A stretch of 64,000 nucleotides of DNA from Paucidesulfovibrio longus DSM 6739. GTDB taxonomy: Bacteria > Desulfobacterota > Desulfovibrionia > Desulfovibrionales > Desulfovibrionaceae. The stretch is taken from positions 1 through 64,000 of the forward strand of contig NZ_ATVA01000002.1 in the NCBI RefSeq assembly GCF_000420485.1, read 5' to 3'. A program made the translations under genes and the position numbers. The notes beneath the pieces were generated by a model, which worked only from the letters and a program-made list of their open reading frames with translations, searched no databases and was not told where the DNA came from. This document shows, in pieces, positions 36,278 to 45,091 of this stretch (positions are counted from its first letter, which is position 1; every line of letters starts with the position of its first letter).

Positions 36278-38368
36278 CTAGACCTTGCGCACCTCGATGA
36301 AGTGCTCCTGCATGGAGATGGCTCCGCCGGCCTTGTCGTACTTGCCGATGCCCTTGGGCATGAGCTGGTTGTCGGCGACGCCCTTGCCGCGCGCGCGGCT
36401 CTCGCAGGGCAGGGTATGTCCGAATCCGTGGATCATGAAGACGCATTCGGGATGGATGAACGGGGTCACGAAGGCCTTGATGCGGCCCCTGTGTCCGTTG
36501 CTGCCCACTTCCACGTAGTCGCCGTCCGCGATGCCGAGCTTTTCGGCTTCGGTCGTGTTGATCCAGAGCAGGTTCTCCGGCATGCGCTCGTGCAGCAGCG
36601 GGTTGTTGACCGTATGGCCCTGGGTGTGCAGAGCGCAGCGTCCGAAGGCGATGCGGTAGCGGCCCTGGGGCGGGCGTTCCGGGGACTTGTAGGGCGGGAG
36701 CGAGGGCAGCCCGTCCGCGTCCAGCTTGGGCGAGTGGACCTCGATCTTGCCGGAGGCGGTCTTGAACTTGAACTCGTCCATGTTCCGGTAGAGCGGCTTG
36801 TCCGCGAGGCCGACAGAGCCCTTGGCCTCGAAGTCCTCGATGCTCACGCCGGTTCCGTCGAGCTGGAAGTTCCAGACGTCCTCGATCTTGTCGTAGGCCA
36901 GTTCATCGATGCCCATCTTCTTGGCCAGCATGGCGTAGATTTCCCAGATGGCCTTGGTGTCGTGGAGCGGCTCCATGACGCGCTTGCGCATGATGAACGA
37001 GGGCTTCAGGCCGTTCTTGGTGGCCAGGATCGAATCGCGCTCCAGGTAGGGCGAGATGGGCAGGACCACGTCCGCGAACCAGGCCGTGTCGGACCAGGAG
37101 AAGGTCACGGCCACGAGCAGGTCGAGGTTGGCCCACTTCTTCTTCACGTCCTCCACGTCCGGGAAGGCCATGAGGGGGTCGTGGCGGTGGGCGATGTAGG
37201 CCTTGATGGGATACGGCTCGCCCGTGACGATGGCCTCGTAGGCGAGGTTCACCAGTCCGGGACCGGCGTCGTAGTGGGTGCGGCCTTCCATCCAGCCCAC
37301 GCCGTCGGCGCGCTTGGCCTTGGGCTTGGGGAAGAGTTCCATGAAGCTCTTCAGGCCCTTGCGGCCGAAGTCGTCGGGCTTGTTCATGATCGGCAGTCCG
37401 CCCTTGGCCCCGATGCTGCCCAGCAGGGCGTTGATCAGGTAGGCGGTGCGCGACATGTAGAACGAGTCGGAATAGCGGGCGGTCATCCAGCCGGGATGCC
37501 AGATCACGGCGGGGGCGGCTTCGGAAAGCTCGCGGCAGAAGGCGCGGAGCTTTTCGGCGGGCACGCCGGTTTCCTGCTCGGCCCATTCCGGGGTGTAGGG
37601 CTTGACGAACTCCGCGAGCACTTCGAAGTCGTTGAAGTGCTTTTTCACAAAGTCCGCGTCGTAGAGCTTGGCTTCGATCAGCTCGTTGATGACGGCCAGG
37701 TTGAATCCGTAGTCGGTGCCGGGGCGGACCATGAAGAAGTTGTCCGCCTTGGCCGCGGTCACGCTGGCCCGGATGTCGATGCTGGTGATCTTGGCGCCGT
37801 TGGCCACGGCGTCCAGGGTGTTGTTGACCTCGGCGACGTTCACGGCCTCGAAGATGTTCCTGGTCTGGACCACGAGGTGCTTGGTGTTCTTGAGGTCGTA
37901 GGCCACGCCCTTGCGTCCGAATCCGAACACGGACAGGGCCGCGTTCTGCACGTTGCGCGCGCAGGCGGAGTCGTGGTTGTTGTAGTTCGGGGTACCGATG
38001 GCGCGCAAAAACGCCCGGTAGAAGTCGCGGAAGGGACCGCCCCGGTCCGAGAAGAGCACGGCTTCGTCGCCGTATTTCTCGCGGACCGCGTTCAGTTTGG
38101 CGGCCACGTAGTCCAGGGCCTCGTCCCAGCTCACCGCGCGCCACTTTCCTTCGCCCCGTTCGCCCTCGCGGATGAGCGGGGTTTGAGGACGTTCGTTGTC
38201 CTCGGTCAGGGCCACACCCGCCGCACCGCGCGGACAGAGCGCGCCGTTGAGTCCCGGCGCGTGGGGGTTGCCCTGGATATAGACGCAGCGACCGTCCTCG
38301 ACCTCCGCCTCGATGGGACAGCGGACCGAACACATGCCGCAAATGCTGAAAACTTTCTTTCTCGCCAT
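36278..38368 (-). CDS. Cytoplasmic molybdopterin oxidoreductase (DMSO-reductase family, PhsA/PsrA-like)
   Basis: A 696-residue protein with a [4Fe-4S] site (CGMCSVRC, ALCPRG) and the family folds: HDSACARNVQNAALSVFG, where Cys is the likely metal ligand, WHPGWMTARYSDSFYMSR, IYAMLAKKMGIDELAY and a C-terminal pterin domain (GRCALHTQGHTVNNP, DGDYVEVGSNGHRG). No Tat signal: the ATG at 38368 (after GGAGGA) is followed directly by ARKKVFSICG. The relatives reduce thiosulfate, polysulfide or similar; the substrate is not determined. The divergent polyferredoxin is its probable electron-transfer partner. Confidence 0.9.
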   Translation of the reverse strand: MARKKVFSICGMCSVRCPIEAEVEDGRCVYIQGNPHAPGLNGALCPRGAAGVALTEDNERPQTPLIREGERGEGKWRAVSWDEALDYVAAKLNAVREKYGDEAVLFSDRGGPFRDFYRAFLRAIGTPNYNNHDSACARNVQNAALSVFGFGRKGVAYDLKNTKHLVVQTRNIFEAVNVAEVNNTLDAVANGAKITSIDIRASVTAAKADNFFMVRPGTDYGFNLAVINELIEAKLYDADFVKKHFNDFEVLAEFVKPYTPEWAEQETGVPAEKLRAFCRELSEAAPAVIWHPGWMTARYSDSFYMSRTAYLINALLGSIGAKGGLPIMNKPDDFGRKGLKSFMELFPKPKAKRADGVGWMEGRTHYDAGPGLVNLAYEAIVTGEPYPIKAYIAHRHDPLMAFPDVEDVKKKWANLDLLVAVTFSWSDTAWFADVVLPISPYLERDSILATKNGLKPSFIMRKRVMEPLHDTKAIWEIYAMLAKKMGIDELAYDKIEDVWNFQLDGTGVSIEDFEAKGSVGLADKPLYRNMDEFKFKTASGKIEVHSPKLDADGLPSLPPYKSPERPPQGRYRIAFGRCALHTQGHTVNNPLLHERMPENLLWINTTEAEKLGIADGDYVEVGSNGHRGRIKAFVTPFIHPECVFMIHGFGHTLPCESRARGKGVADNQLMPKGIGKYDKAGGAISMQEHFIEVRKV

Positions 38369-38389
38369 GGCTTCCTCCAGAATGCCGTC

Positions 38390-38668
38390 TGTGCCCGAAA
38401 CAGCGGCTTTCTTCTCCTTATACAGCAAAAGCGCGGGGAATCCACGTTTTCGAGGTATTTTGGAGACGACACGATTTCGCTTGATTTACAGGATGTTTCG
38501 CTCAGGCAAAAGACATGTGAAAAAAATAACGTGAGAATGCGGCCCAAGGGGCATTTCCTCCTCTTTTGGGTCGTCAAGCAATGGGAAAAAAATAACGAGG
38601 CCGCATCGACATTGACACATGGGAGGCGATATGGTTCTAGACTGGACTATAGAAGTGTGCCCGAAACA
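38390..38668. repeat. 13-base direct repeat TGTGCCCGAAACA near both divergent start codons
   Basis: Copies lie at 38390-38402 and 38656-38668, 22 and 28 bases from the two start codons. The reverse core TGTTTCG appears once between them. The right copy is inside the GTGTG-N7-CACAC dyad. Probable binding sites of a shared regulator. Confidence 0.6.
38519..38597. repeat. 13-base direct repeat GAAAAAAATAACG
   Basis: Identical copies at 38519-38531 and 38585-38597, 66 bases apart, in the centre of the divergent promoter region. They could be regulator sites or UP-like elements. Confidence 0.6.
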
Positions 38669-38695
38669 CACGGTTAAAGCCTGTCGAGGTGATAA

Positions 38696-39142
38696 ATGGC
38701 CGCTTACAGGATCAAATTGGACAAGAGTCGCTGCATCGCCTGCATGGCCTGCCTGGTTCATTGCAAGCAGAAGAACCGGGTGCCGCAGGGACTTTCTTTG
38801 AACAAGCTTTTCGCGGAGCTGGAAGACAAGGACGGCAAGCCCGTGCTCAAGGTCAAATACCAGCCCTGCCTGATGTGCAAGAACCCGGAATGCGTTCCCG
38901 CCTGCCCCACCGGGGCCATGCAGAAGCGCGAGTCCGACGGTCTCGTGTTCATCGACGAAGAGCTTTGCATCGGCTGCGGAGAGTGCATCGAGGCCTGCCC
39001 CTGGGACGTGCCCGTCCTGGACGAGGCGCGGGGCAAGGCCATCAAGTGCGACTACTGCATGGACCGCATCAAGGAAGGCCGCGACCCGGCCTGCGTCACG
39101 GGCTGCACCGCCCACGCGCTCTCCTTCCTGCGTCCGGAATAA
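38696..39142 (+). CDS. Polyferredoxin-like electron-transfer subunit (PhsB/DmsB type)
   Basis: A 148-residue protein with Cys groups CIACMACLVHC, CLMCKNPECVPACPTG, CIGCGECIEACPWD and CDYCMDRIKEGRDPACVTGC, enough for four [4Fe-4S] clusters. No signal peptide. ATG at 38696 follows GAGG. It is divergent from the molybdopterin oxidoreductase, which lacks an electron-transfer subunit on its own strand, so the two likely form a cytosolic complex. A TSUP transporter follows 64 bases later on the same strand. Confidence 0.92.
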   Translation: MAAYRIKLDKSRCIACMACLVHCKQKNRVPQGLSLNKLFAELEDKDGKPVLKVKYQPCLMCKNPECVPACPTGAMQKRESDGLVFIDEELCIGCGECIEACPWDVPVLDEARGKAIKCDYCMDRIKEGRDPACVTGCTAHALSFLRPE

Positions 39143-39206
39143 CCGAATCGGACGGCCGGAACACGGCCGACAACCGTAAGAGCATCACAAGTCCAAGGAG
39201 GAAGGG

Positions 39207-40349
39207 ATGAAATCCAAGAGGCTGTATCTTCTTCTGGCGCTGGCCGTTCTGGCCGTGTGCCTGTTCGCCATGCCCGCGTGGGCCAACGAACGTCTGGTCA
39301 AGGCCATTGCCGAGGCCCAGGCCAACATGCCCGACAAGGTCACCGGCGAAGCCGGCTACCTGGGCATTCCCGGCGGTCCGCAGCTGCAGTGGTGGTGGGG
39401 CCTGCTCTGGGCGATCTGGGTCGGCTGGATCTTCTCCACGGTCGGCGCGTTCGGCGGCATCATGGCCGGCGTCGGCCACATCACCATCTACGGCCTGGGC
39501 GACTACGCCAAGGGCTTCGGCAAGGACGCCAAGCTGAACAAGGTCGTCACCGACTCCATCCGCGTGTCCAACCAGTGGCTGGTGGGCTGCTCCGCGGGTC
39601 TGTCCACCTTCAACTACTGGAAGGCCGGACGCCTCGTGCTGCCCCTGGGCATCGCCCTGGCCATCGGTTCCGTGGCCGGTTCCTGGCTGGTGCCCTGGCT
39701 CACCGCGGGCAAGATCAGCCTGAAGGCCTACCTCGGCTACTTCGGCCTGTTCGTGCTCTTCCTGGGCTGCTACCTCTTCTATGAAACCACCCCGGCCGGC
39801 CAGGGCAAGAAAAAGGCCGCCAAGGCCGCTGCCCAGGCTTTCCAGGAGAGTGTGAAGAAGCAGCGCGAGGGCGGCGAAGTGAACATGGCCGAGATGGGCG
39901 TGAAGGTTCAGAAGTTCACCCCCACCAGCTGCGAGTTCACCTTCTTCGGCGTCGAGTTCAATTTCAACCCGGTCATCCCGGTCATCGGCGGCTTCTTCAT
40001 CGCGGCCCTGGCGTCCTTCCTGGGCGTGGGCGGCGGCTTCCTGCTGGTGCCGTTCCTGACCTCCGTGGCCGGACTGCCCATGTACCTCGTGGCCGGCACC
40101 TCCGCCGCCGCGGTCTTCGTGGGCATGGTCAACTCCATCGCCTCCTACATGGTCCTCAAGGGCACCCCGGTGGAATGGTCCCTCATCGGCGCCGAGCTGG
40201 TGGGCATCGTCATCGGCTCCCTGATCGGCCCGCGCACCTCCAAGTACATCCCGGACATCTGGCTGAAGCGCCTCTTCATCGTCCTGGCCGTGTACGTGGG
40301 CATGCGCTACACCCTCAAGGGCTTCTTCGGCATCAGCATCTGGCCGTAA
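39207..40349 (+). CDS. TSUP (TauE/SafE) family transporter
   Basis: A 380-residue inner-membrane protein. The N-terminal hydrophobic segment (ending AWA) may be a signal or TM helix. Two half-repeats are typical of TSUP: VGWIFSTVGAFGGIMAGVGHI and ALASFLGVGGGFLLVPFLTSVAGLP, the latter near-diagnostic. A polar cytosolic insert (about 195-235; Lys/Glu-rich) separates them. The ATG at 39207 follows AAGGAGGA. TSUP proteins move sulfite, sulfonates, sulfoacetate or, in sulfate reducers, are linked to molybdate/tungstate homeostasis. A substrate related to the adjacent Mo enzyme is plausible. Confidence 0.9.
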   Translation: MKSKRLYLLLALAVLAVCLFAMPAWANERLVKAIAEAQANMPDKVTGEAGYLGIPGGPQLQWWWGLLWAIWVGWIFSTVGAFGGIMAGVGHITIYGLGDYAKGFGKDAKLNKVVTDSIRVSNQWLVGCSAGLSTFNYWKAGRLVLPLGIALAIGSVAGSWLVPWLTAGKISLKAYLGYFGLFVLFLGCYLFYETTPAGQGKKKAAKAAAQAFQESVKKQREGGEVNMAEMGVKVQKFTPTSCEFTFFGVEFNFNPVIPVIGGFFIAALASFLGVGGGFLLVPFLTSVAGLPMYLVAGTSAAAVFVGMVNSIASYMVLKGTPVEWSLIGAELVGIVIGSLIGPRTSKYIPDIWLKRLFIVLAVYVGMRYTLKGFFGISIWP

Positions 40350-40390
40350 GCCTCCCGAGTCCAACGCCGCAAGGCGATACCGTCACCTTC

Positions 40391-40423
40391 GCGGGGCCGT
40401 CCGGGTTGTCCGGGCGGCCCCGC
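40391..40423 (+). terminator. 14-bp hairpin after the TSUP gene
   Basis: GCGGGGCCGTCCGG, loop GTTGT, CCGGGCGGCCCCGC pairs with one G-T wobble, followed by CCTCTTC. No true T-run; a likely but not ideal terminator. Confidence 0.6.
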
Positions 40424-40532
40424 CCTCTTCGGGGAGGAGGCCCTCTCCGCCGGATTCCGCCGAAACGCAAGACTTGGTTTGCCGTCCGCTTCAGGGTAGG
40501 ATGCACGAAATCTTGAAACGAGGAACCGCCCG

Positions 40533-41180
40533 ATGCTGAGCGAATTCTATTCCTTCATCGACCCCGCGCTGATCGCGCCCTTCCGCTGGCCCGGCAACGA
40601 ATACGCCGGCTTCGCCCTGGGCCTGTTCTGGGTCGCGCTGGTGGCCACGGTCATCGGCGAGCTGTGCATGGCCGGGGTGTATTTCTTCAACCGCGACCAC
40701 TTCGCGGAGATGCGCCGGGAAATGGTCCGGCACAACAATCTTTCCATCCGCGCCCTGGGCTTCAAGGACAAGGCCAGCTACAAGGCGTGCAACTCCATCG
40801 CCAACGAGGAGTTCGGCCGCAATTTCTTCGCGGGCATCGCGCTCTTCGCCTCCTCGGTCTGGCCCGCGTTCTTCGCCATGGGCTGGTTCGACTTCCGCTT
40901 CCGCGGCGTGGAATTCGAGTTGCCCCTGTTCGGCGTCGTGGGCACCGGGTTTCTCTTCGTGCCGATCTACATCCTCACCCGCTACGGCTTCCACAAGGCC
41001 AAGCCCTGGCTGCCGCTCTTCTCCTGGATCAAGAAGAAGGTCGCGGAGAACGAGGCGGGCGAGGAGATGATCACCTATATGGATATCGTCAAGAAGCCGG
41101 AAGAGGAGGGCGCTCCCTCCGAGACGGAAAAGACGAGGAGCAAGAACACCGCCTCGGAAGAGGCAGCGGCCTCGCGCTGA
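40533..41180 (+). CDS. Integral membrane protein of unknown function
   Basis: A 215-residue protein with three hydrophobic segments (about 24-48, 97-117 and 128-150). A charged loop between the first two holds EMRREMVRHNN and GFKDKASYKACNSIANEEFGRNFFAG. The C-terminus is long, polar and Glu/Lys-rich. The layout (TM, basic helical loop, two TMs) loosely recalls the DUF106/EMC3 insertase-like fold, but I cannot support this by motifs. The ATG at 40533 is weakly supported by GAGGAA upstream. It is a single gene between terminators. Confidence 0.75.
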   Translation: MLSEFYSFIDPALIAPFRWPGNEYAGFALGLFWVALVATVIGELCMAGVYFFNRDHFAEMRREMVRHNNLSIRALGFKDKASYKACNSIANEEFGRNFFAGIALFASSVWPAFFAMGWFDFRFRGVEFELPLFGVVGTGFLFVPIYILTRYGFHKAKPWLPLFSWIKKKVAENEAGEEMITYMDIVKKPEEEGAPSETEKTRSKNTASEEAAASR

Positions 41181-41230
41181 CGTTTGTTTCCGCTGCTTCG
41201 TTCCGCAACGGCTTCGGAGCAAAAACGTCG

Positions 41231-41267
41231 AAAGCCGCCGCACGCGAGCAACGTGCGGCGGCTTTTT
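41231..41267. terminator. Terminator between the membrane protein and the PH-like gene
   Basis: AAAGCCGCCGCACG, 7-base loop, CGTGCGGCGGCTTT with TT following: a perfect 14-bp stem between convergent genes, best oriented for the plus strand. Confidence 0.88.
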
Positions 41268-41301
41268 GCGTCCGGCGGCTGTCGGGGAATCGGCCCGGCG
41301 G

Positions 41302-41811
41302 CTAGCTCGCGTGCTCCTGGACGGCCAGGAGCAGCTCGTCCGGCTTGTCCGGAGCCAGGAGCAGCCGCACCTCGCCCGCGTCCACGAACACGGCCTCGTT
41401 GCTGTTGCCGAGCACGAAGGCCTCTCCGCCGCCCACCAGGGTGAAGGTTCCGCAGCGATACTGGCCGAACTTCATGCCGCGTTTGGTGGATTTGACGGCC
41501 AGCAGGGGGTCGGTCTTCAGGTCGGCGCGGCTGACGCGGGCGACGTCGCTCCAGGGCAGGGCCAAATCCAGGAAAGGAGGGCCGCTGAGCAGCAGGCCGT
41601 CGGCGTCCGCCGTGATCTCGGCGCGGGCGGGGTTGACCAGGAGCATGTACCAGTAGAGCAGGGCCAGGGGACCGGCCACGGCGATGAGGCAGATGCCCGT
41701 CCAGGTCAGGCCCGACCGGAACGACCAGGCCGTGATCGCGGCCACGACCGCCACCGCCAGGATGAAGCCGATGATCACCCAGCGGTTCATGGGTATCCGG
41801 AATACGCGCAT
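41302..41811 (-). CDS. Small membrane protein with bacterial PH-like domain
   Basis: A 169-residue protein (ATG at 41811, 7 bases after GGAGGT; the frame is open further upstream). Two TM helices (about 10-30 and 38-58) are followed by a beta-rich domain (ITADADGLLLSGPPFLDLALPWSDVARVSR, VFVDAGEVRLLLAPDKPDEL) of the PH-like type common in bacterial membrane proteins. No function is apparent. Its neighbours are unrelated. Confidence 0.72.
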   Translation of the reverse strand: MRVFRIPMNRWVIIGFILAVAVVAAITAWSFRSGLTWTGICLIAVAGPLALLYWYMLLVNPARAEITADADGLLLSGPPFLDLALPWSDVARVSRADLKTDPLLAVKSTKRGMKFGQYRCGTFTLVGGGEAFVLGNSNEAVFVDAGEVRLLLAPDKPDELLLAVQEHAS

Positions 41812-41966
41812 TGTACGGACCTCCGCAGTGTCTTTATGGATGCGGAACATAGTACGTTTCCGGCGCGCGGTCAAAAATACGTTGGAATGGTGCGGCCGTT
41901 GGGGTAGACTCGCGGCGGCTGCCCGCGCGTCGCGCTGCGCGGCCAAAAGGGGATCAAGGGGGCTGA

Positions 41967-42938
41967 ATGCAGCGAAAACGGAATGCGGCCTGGGCCGCCC
42001 GCTGGCTTTTCCTCGCCTTGGCGCTCTTCGCGCTGGCAGGGGCTTCGGGCTGCGGCGAGGACGAGCCCTCGGTGCGCGTGAATCTGGCGCACCGCGAGGA
42101 ACTGACGGCCCAACCTCGGCAGGACGCCGTGACCTACGCCTACCTGCCGCAATATTCCCACGCCGTATCCTACGAGCGCCACCGCCAGTTGCTCGAATAT
42201 CTCCGCCGCGAGACCGGCCTGCCCCTGCGCCAGATCTTCCCGGACACCTTCGACGAGCATATCGAGATGGTCCGGCGCGGCGAGATCGACATCTCCTTTT
42301 CCAACCCCTTCGTCTACATTCAGCTCGCCGAGGACGGCGCGCGCGCCTTCGCCCGCATCGTGGAGCCGGACGGCAGGCCCTATTTCCGGGGCCAGATCAT
42401 CTGCCGCGCGGACAACCGCTCCATAAAATCCCTGAAGGACTGCCGGGGCAAGCGCTGGATCGCCGTGGACGCCAACTCCGCGGGCGGCTACCTCTTTCCC
42501 CTGGGTCTTTTTCTGGACAACGGCATCCGCAGGAACGACTTCGCCCAGCTGGCCTTTGCGCCCGGACCGGGCGGCAAGCAGGAGAAGGTCGTGCTTTCGG
42601 TGCATTCCGGCGCCTACGACCTCGGCTCCATCCGCAAGGGAACGCTGGACATTCTCGCTGGCAAGGTGGACCTCTCCAAGATCCGGGTGCTGGCCGAGAC
42701 GCCGGACTATCCCGGCTGGGTCTATTCCGCGCGCAAGGGGCTCGACCCGGCCATCGTCAAGAAGGTGGCCAGGGCCATGTTCGCCCTGGATCCGGGCAGG
42801 CCCGACGACGCGCGCATCCTCTCTGCCGCCGGGGTGCGGGGCATCGTCCCCGCGACGGACGACGACTACGACGCCGTGCGCGAGCTGGCCAGCAAGCTCG
42901 CCGAGGACGGCGCCCTTCCCAGCGTGGTGACGGAATGA
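41967..42938 (+). CDS. PhnD-like periplasmic binding lipoprotein
   Basis: A 323-residue protein with a lipoprotein signal (LALFALAGASGC, Cys29) followed by a PhnD-type fold: VTYAYLPQYSHAVSYERHRQ, HIEMVRRGEIDISFSNPFVYIQLAEDGARA, GKRWIAVDANSAGGYLFPLG and SVHSGAYDLGSIRKG. PhnD proteins bind phosphonate, phosphite or phosphate for ABC import, yet no transporter is adjacent. Its stop overlaps the ATG of a membrane kinase (ATGA), so it likely presents a ligand to that kinase. Confidence 0.9.
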   Translation: MQRKRNAAWAARWLFLALALFALAGASGCGEDEPSVRVNLAHREELTAQPRQDAVTYAYLPQYSHAVSYERHRQLLEYLRRETGLPLRQIFPDTFDEHIEMVRRGEIDISFSNPFVYIQLAEDGARAFARIVEPDGRPYFRGQIICRADNRSIKSLKDCRGKRWIAVDANSAGGYLFPLGLFLDNGIRRNDFAQLAFAPGPGGKQEKVVLSVHSGAYDLGSIRKGTLDILAGKVDLSKIRVLAETPDYPGWVYSARKGLDPAIVKKVARAMFALDPGRPDDARILSAAGVRGIVPATDDDYDAVRELASKLAEDGALPSVVTE

Positions 42939-45091
42939 GGCTCGTGTCGCGTCTGCGGTTCCGTTCCAAGCTGGTGCTGGGCATTTCGGCCATCGTGGTC
43001 TGCACCACCGTGATGCTCACCCCGCTGGTGGCGCGCATGACCGCCACGGCCCTGCTGGACGAGAGCAAGAAGCGCGGCTCCGCCGTGGCCGAGAGCCTTG
43101 CCGCGCGCGCCGTGGACCCGCTGCTCTCCGGCGACCTCCTGCGGCTCAAGAACATGGTCGACGAGGCCGAAAAGCTGGGGGACGAGGTCATCTACGCCTT
43201 CATCCTCGACCAGACCGGCTATGTTCTGGCCCAGACCTTCAAGGGCGGATTTCCCGTGGAGCTGCTCGGCGCGAACCGGGCGGGACCGGATTCCAAGGCG
43301 CGCATCCAGCTCCTGGAAACCGACCAGGGCCGCATCGACGATTTCGCGGCTCCGGTGCGCGTGGGCGGGGCCAATTTCGGCGAGGTCCGCCTGGGGCTTT
43401 CGCGCAAGCCCATCCAGGCCCGCGTCAACGATCTCGTCCTGACCATGAGCACGCTTTCCGGCGGAGCCCTGGCCCTGGCCATCGCCCTTTCCACCATCTT
43501 CGCCAACAAGGTCACCAGCCGCATCGGCCGATTGCGCGAGCACGCCGAGAACATGGTCAAGGGCGACCTGGACCTGCACTCGGCCCCGCCCGCGAACAGG
43601 AACTGCTGGGAGATCATGAACTGCGGGCTGAAGGCCTGCCCGGCCTACAAGGACAGGGACCGGCGCTGCTGGTATCTCGCCGGGACGCTCTGCCCGGACT
43701 GCGCCCACCCGGACGCCTCGAACTATCGCGACTCCTGCCGCCACTGCCCGGTCTATCATGAAAACGCGGGCGACGAGATTCAGGATCTGGCCGAAACCTT
43801 CGACGTCATGGCCCTGAGCCTGAAGACCTACATCAGCGAGCTCAAGGACGCCGAGCGCGTGCTCTCCAACCAGGAGCGGCTCATGCGCACGATCCTCAAC
43901 GTGACCCCGGACCTCGTCTCCCTGGTGGACACCCGCATGATCTACCAGGCCGCGAACACGGCCTTCGCCTCGTTCGTGGGCCGCGACGTGCGCGACATCC
44001 GGGGCAAGACCGACTTCGACCTCTTTCCGGAAGAGATGGCCGAGCAGCGCCACCTGGAGAGCCGCGACATCCTCCAGACGGGCCGCCGCCTGGACCGCCA
44101 GGACTGGATCGTCTCGTCCAAGGGCACCCGCTGGTTCCACACCGTGAGCATCCCCGTGCGCGACCAGGAGGGCCGCATCACCGGCCTGCTGCGCACGGAC
44201 CGCGACCTCACGGACCTGAAACGCTACCAGGAACAGCTCATCCAGTCCCAGAAGATGGAATCCGTGGGCAAGCTCGCGGGCGGCGTGGCCCACGAGATCA
44301 ACACCCCCCTGGGCGTGATCCTGGGCTATTCCCAGCTGCTCATGGAAGACGTGGAGGAGGATTCCCAGATTCACCAGGATCTGGCCACCATCGCCAAGCA
44401 GGCCAAGGTCTGCCGCAAGATCGTGGCCGACCTGCTCGGGTTTTCCCGCCAGGCCGAGAGCGTCAAGCGCGAGATGTGCTTCAACAACTCCGTCATGGAG
44501 GCCGTGAGCCTCGTTCGCCACACGTTCGAGATGGACAAGGTGGAGATCGAGGAACGGCTCGACGATCGGATGCCGATCATTTACGGTGATCCCGAAAAGC
44601 TCAAGCAAGTCTGGATCAACCTGCTCAACAACGCCCGAGACGCCATGCCCGAGGGCGGGCGCATCGTGGTCAAGACCAAGCTGGACACCCCGGCCCAAAA
44701 AGTGACACTCTGGCTGGCGGATACGGGCACGGGCATCGGCGAAGAGGACATGCGGCTGGTTTTCGACCCGTTTTTCACCACCAAACCCGTAGGCAAGGGC
44801 ACGGGCCTGGGGCTTTCCGTTTCTTTCGGCATCATAGAGGACCACGGCGGCGAGATTCGCGCCGAGAGCCCCGCGCCGGAGGAGTTCGCGGACCATTCGC
44901 GGCCGGAGGCCGGGCCGGGCACCCTGTTCATCGTGGACCTGCCCCTGGACCACGCCAGCATGGTCGAGGCGGGGAGTCCCGCCCTGCGGCAGGGGGCGCC
45001 GGGACCGTGGACCGCCGGAACCGTCCGCACAGGAACCACCAAAACGCACATCGCGCGCGAGGCAGAGGAGCAGAAGGGATACAATGGCTGA
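42935..45091 (+). CDS. Membrane sensor histidine kinase with Cys-rich 'two-CW' segment and PAS
   Basis: A protein of 718 residues. TM1 (about 14-34), a periplasmic sensor region (35-165), TM2 (168-190), HAMP, then eight Cys at 224-271 (NCWEIMNCG, CPAYK, RRCWYLAG, CPDC, CRHCP), the 'two-CW' pattern often seen in Desulfovibrio-type signalling proteins and suitable for an Fe-S cluster. A PAS domain (about 312-435) and HisKA with His453 (GGVAHEINTPLG) follow, then HATPase (DTGTGIGEED, DPFFTTK, GTGLGLSVS). The start overlaps the lipoprotein stop (ATGA); the end overlaps the response regulator by 8 bases. Likely sensing: periplasmic ligand plus cytosolic redox. Confidence 0.93.
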   Translation: MRLVSRLRFRSKLVLGISAIVVCTTVMLTPLVARMTATALLDESKKRGSAVAESLAARAVDPLLSGDLLRLKNMVDEAEKLGDEVIYAFILDQTGYVLAQTFKGGFPVELLGANRAGPDSKARIQLLETDQGRIDDFAAPVRVGGANFGEVRLGLSRKPIQARVNDLVLTMSTLSGGALALAIALSTIFANKVTSRIGRLREHAENMVKGDLDLHSAPPANRNCWEIMNCGLKACPAYKDRDRRCWYLAGTLCPDCAHPDASNYRDSCRHCPVYHENAGDEIQDLAETFDVMALSLKTYISELKDAERVLSNQERLMRTILNVTPDLVSLVDTRMIYQAANTAFASFVGRDVRDIRGKTDFDLFPEEMAEQRHLESRDILQTGRRLDRQDWIVSSKGTRWFHTVSIPVRDQEGRITGLLRTDRDLTDLKRYQEQLIQSQKMESVGKLAGGVAHEINTPLGVILGYSQLLMEDVEEDSQIHQDLATIAKQAKVCRKIVADLLGFSRQAESVKREMCFNNSVMEAVSLVRHTFEMDKVEIEERLDDRMPIIYGDPEKLKQVWINLLNNARDAMPEGGRIVVKTKLDTPAQKVTLWLADTGTGIGEEDMRLVFDPFFTTKPVGKGTGLGLSVSFGIIEDHGGEIRAESPAPEEFADHSRPEAGPGTLFIVDLPLDHASMVEAGSPALRQGAPGPWTAGTVRTGTTKTHIAREAEEQKGYNG

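Larger units (their letters stand above)
38369..38695. other. Shared regulatory gap between the divergent oxidoreductase and ferredoxin genes
   Basis: This 327-base region has no gene. It holds a 13-base repeat near each start codon, a second 13-base A-rich repeat in the centre, an inverted TGTTTCG at 38494-38500 and a perfect GTGTG-N7-CACAC dyad at 38655-38671. A TTGACA at 38615 lacks a clear partner -10 box. The AT content is higher than in the flanking genes. Confidence 0.7.

Noticed and set aside
36128-38677. An open frame of about 850 codons on the plus strand across the molybdopterin oxidoreductase
   Set aside because: Antisense shadow; the minus-strand gene has complete catalytic motifs and a terminator.
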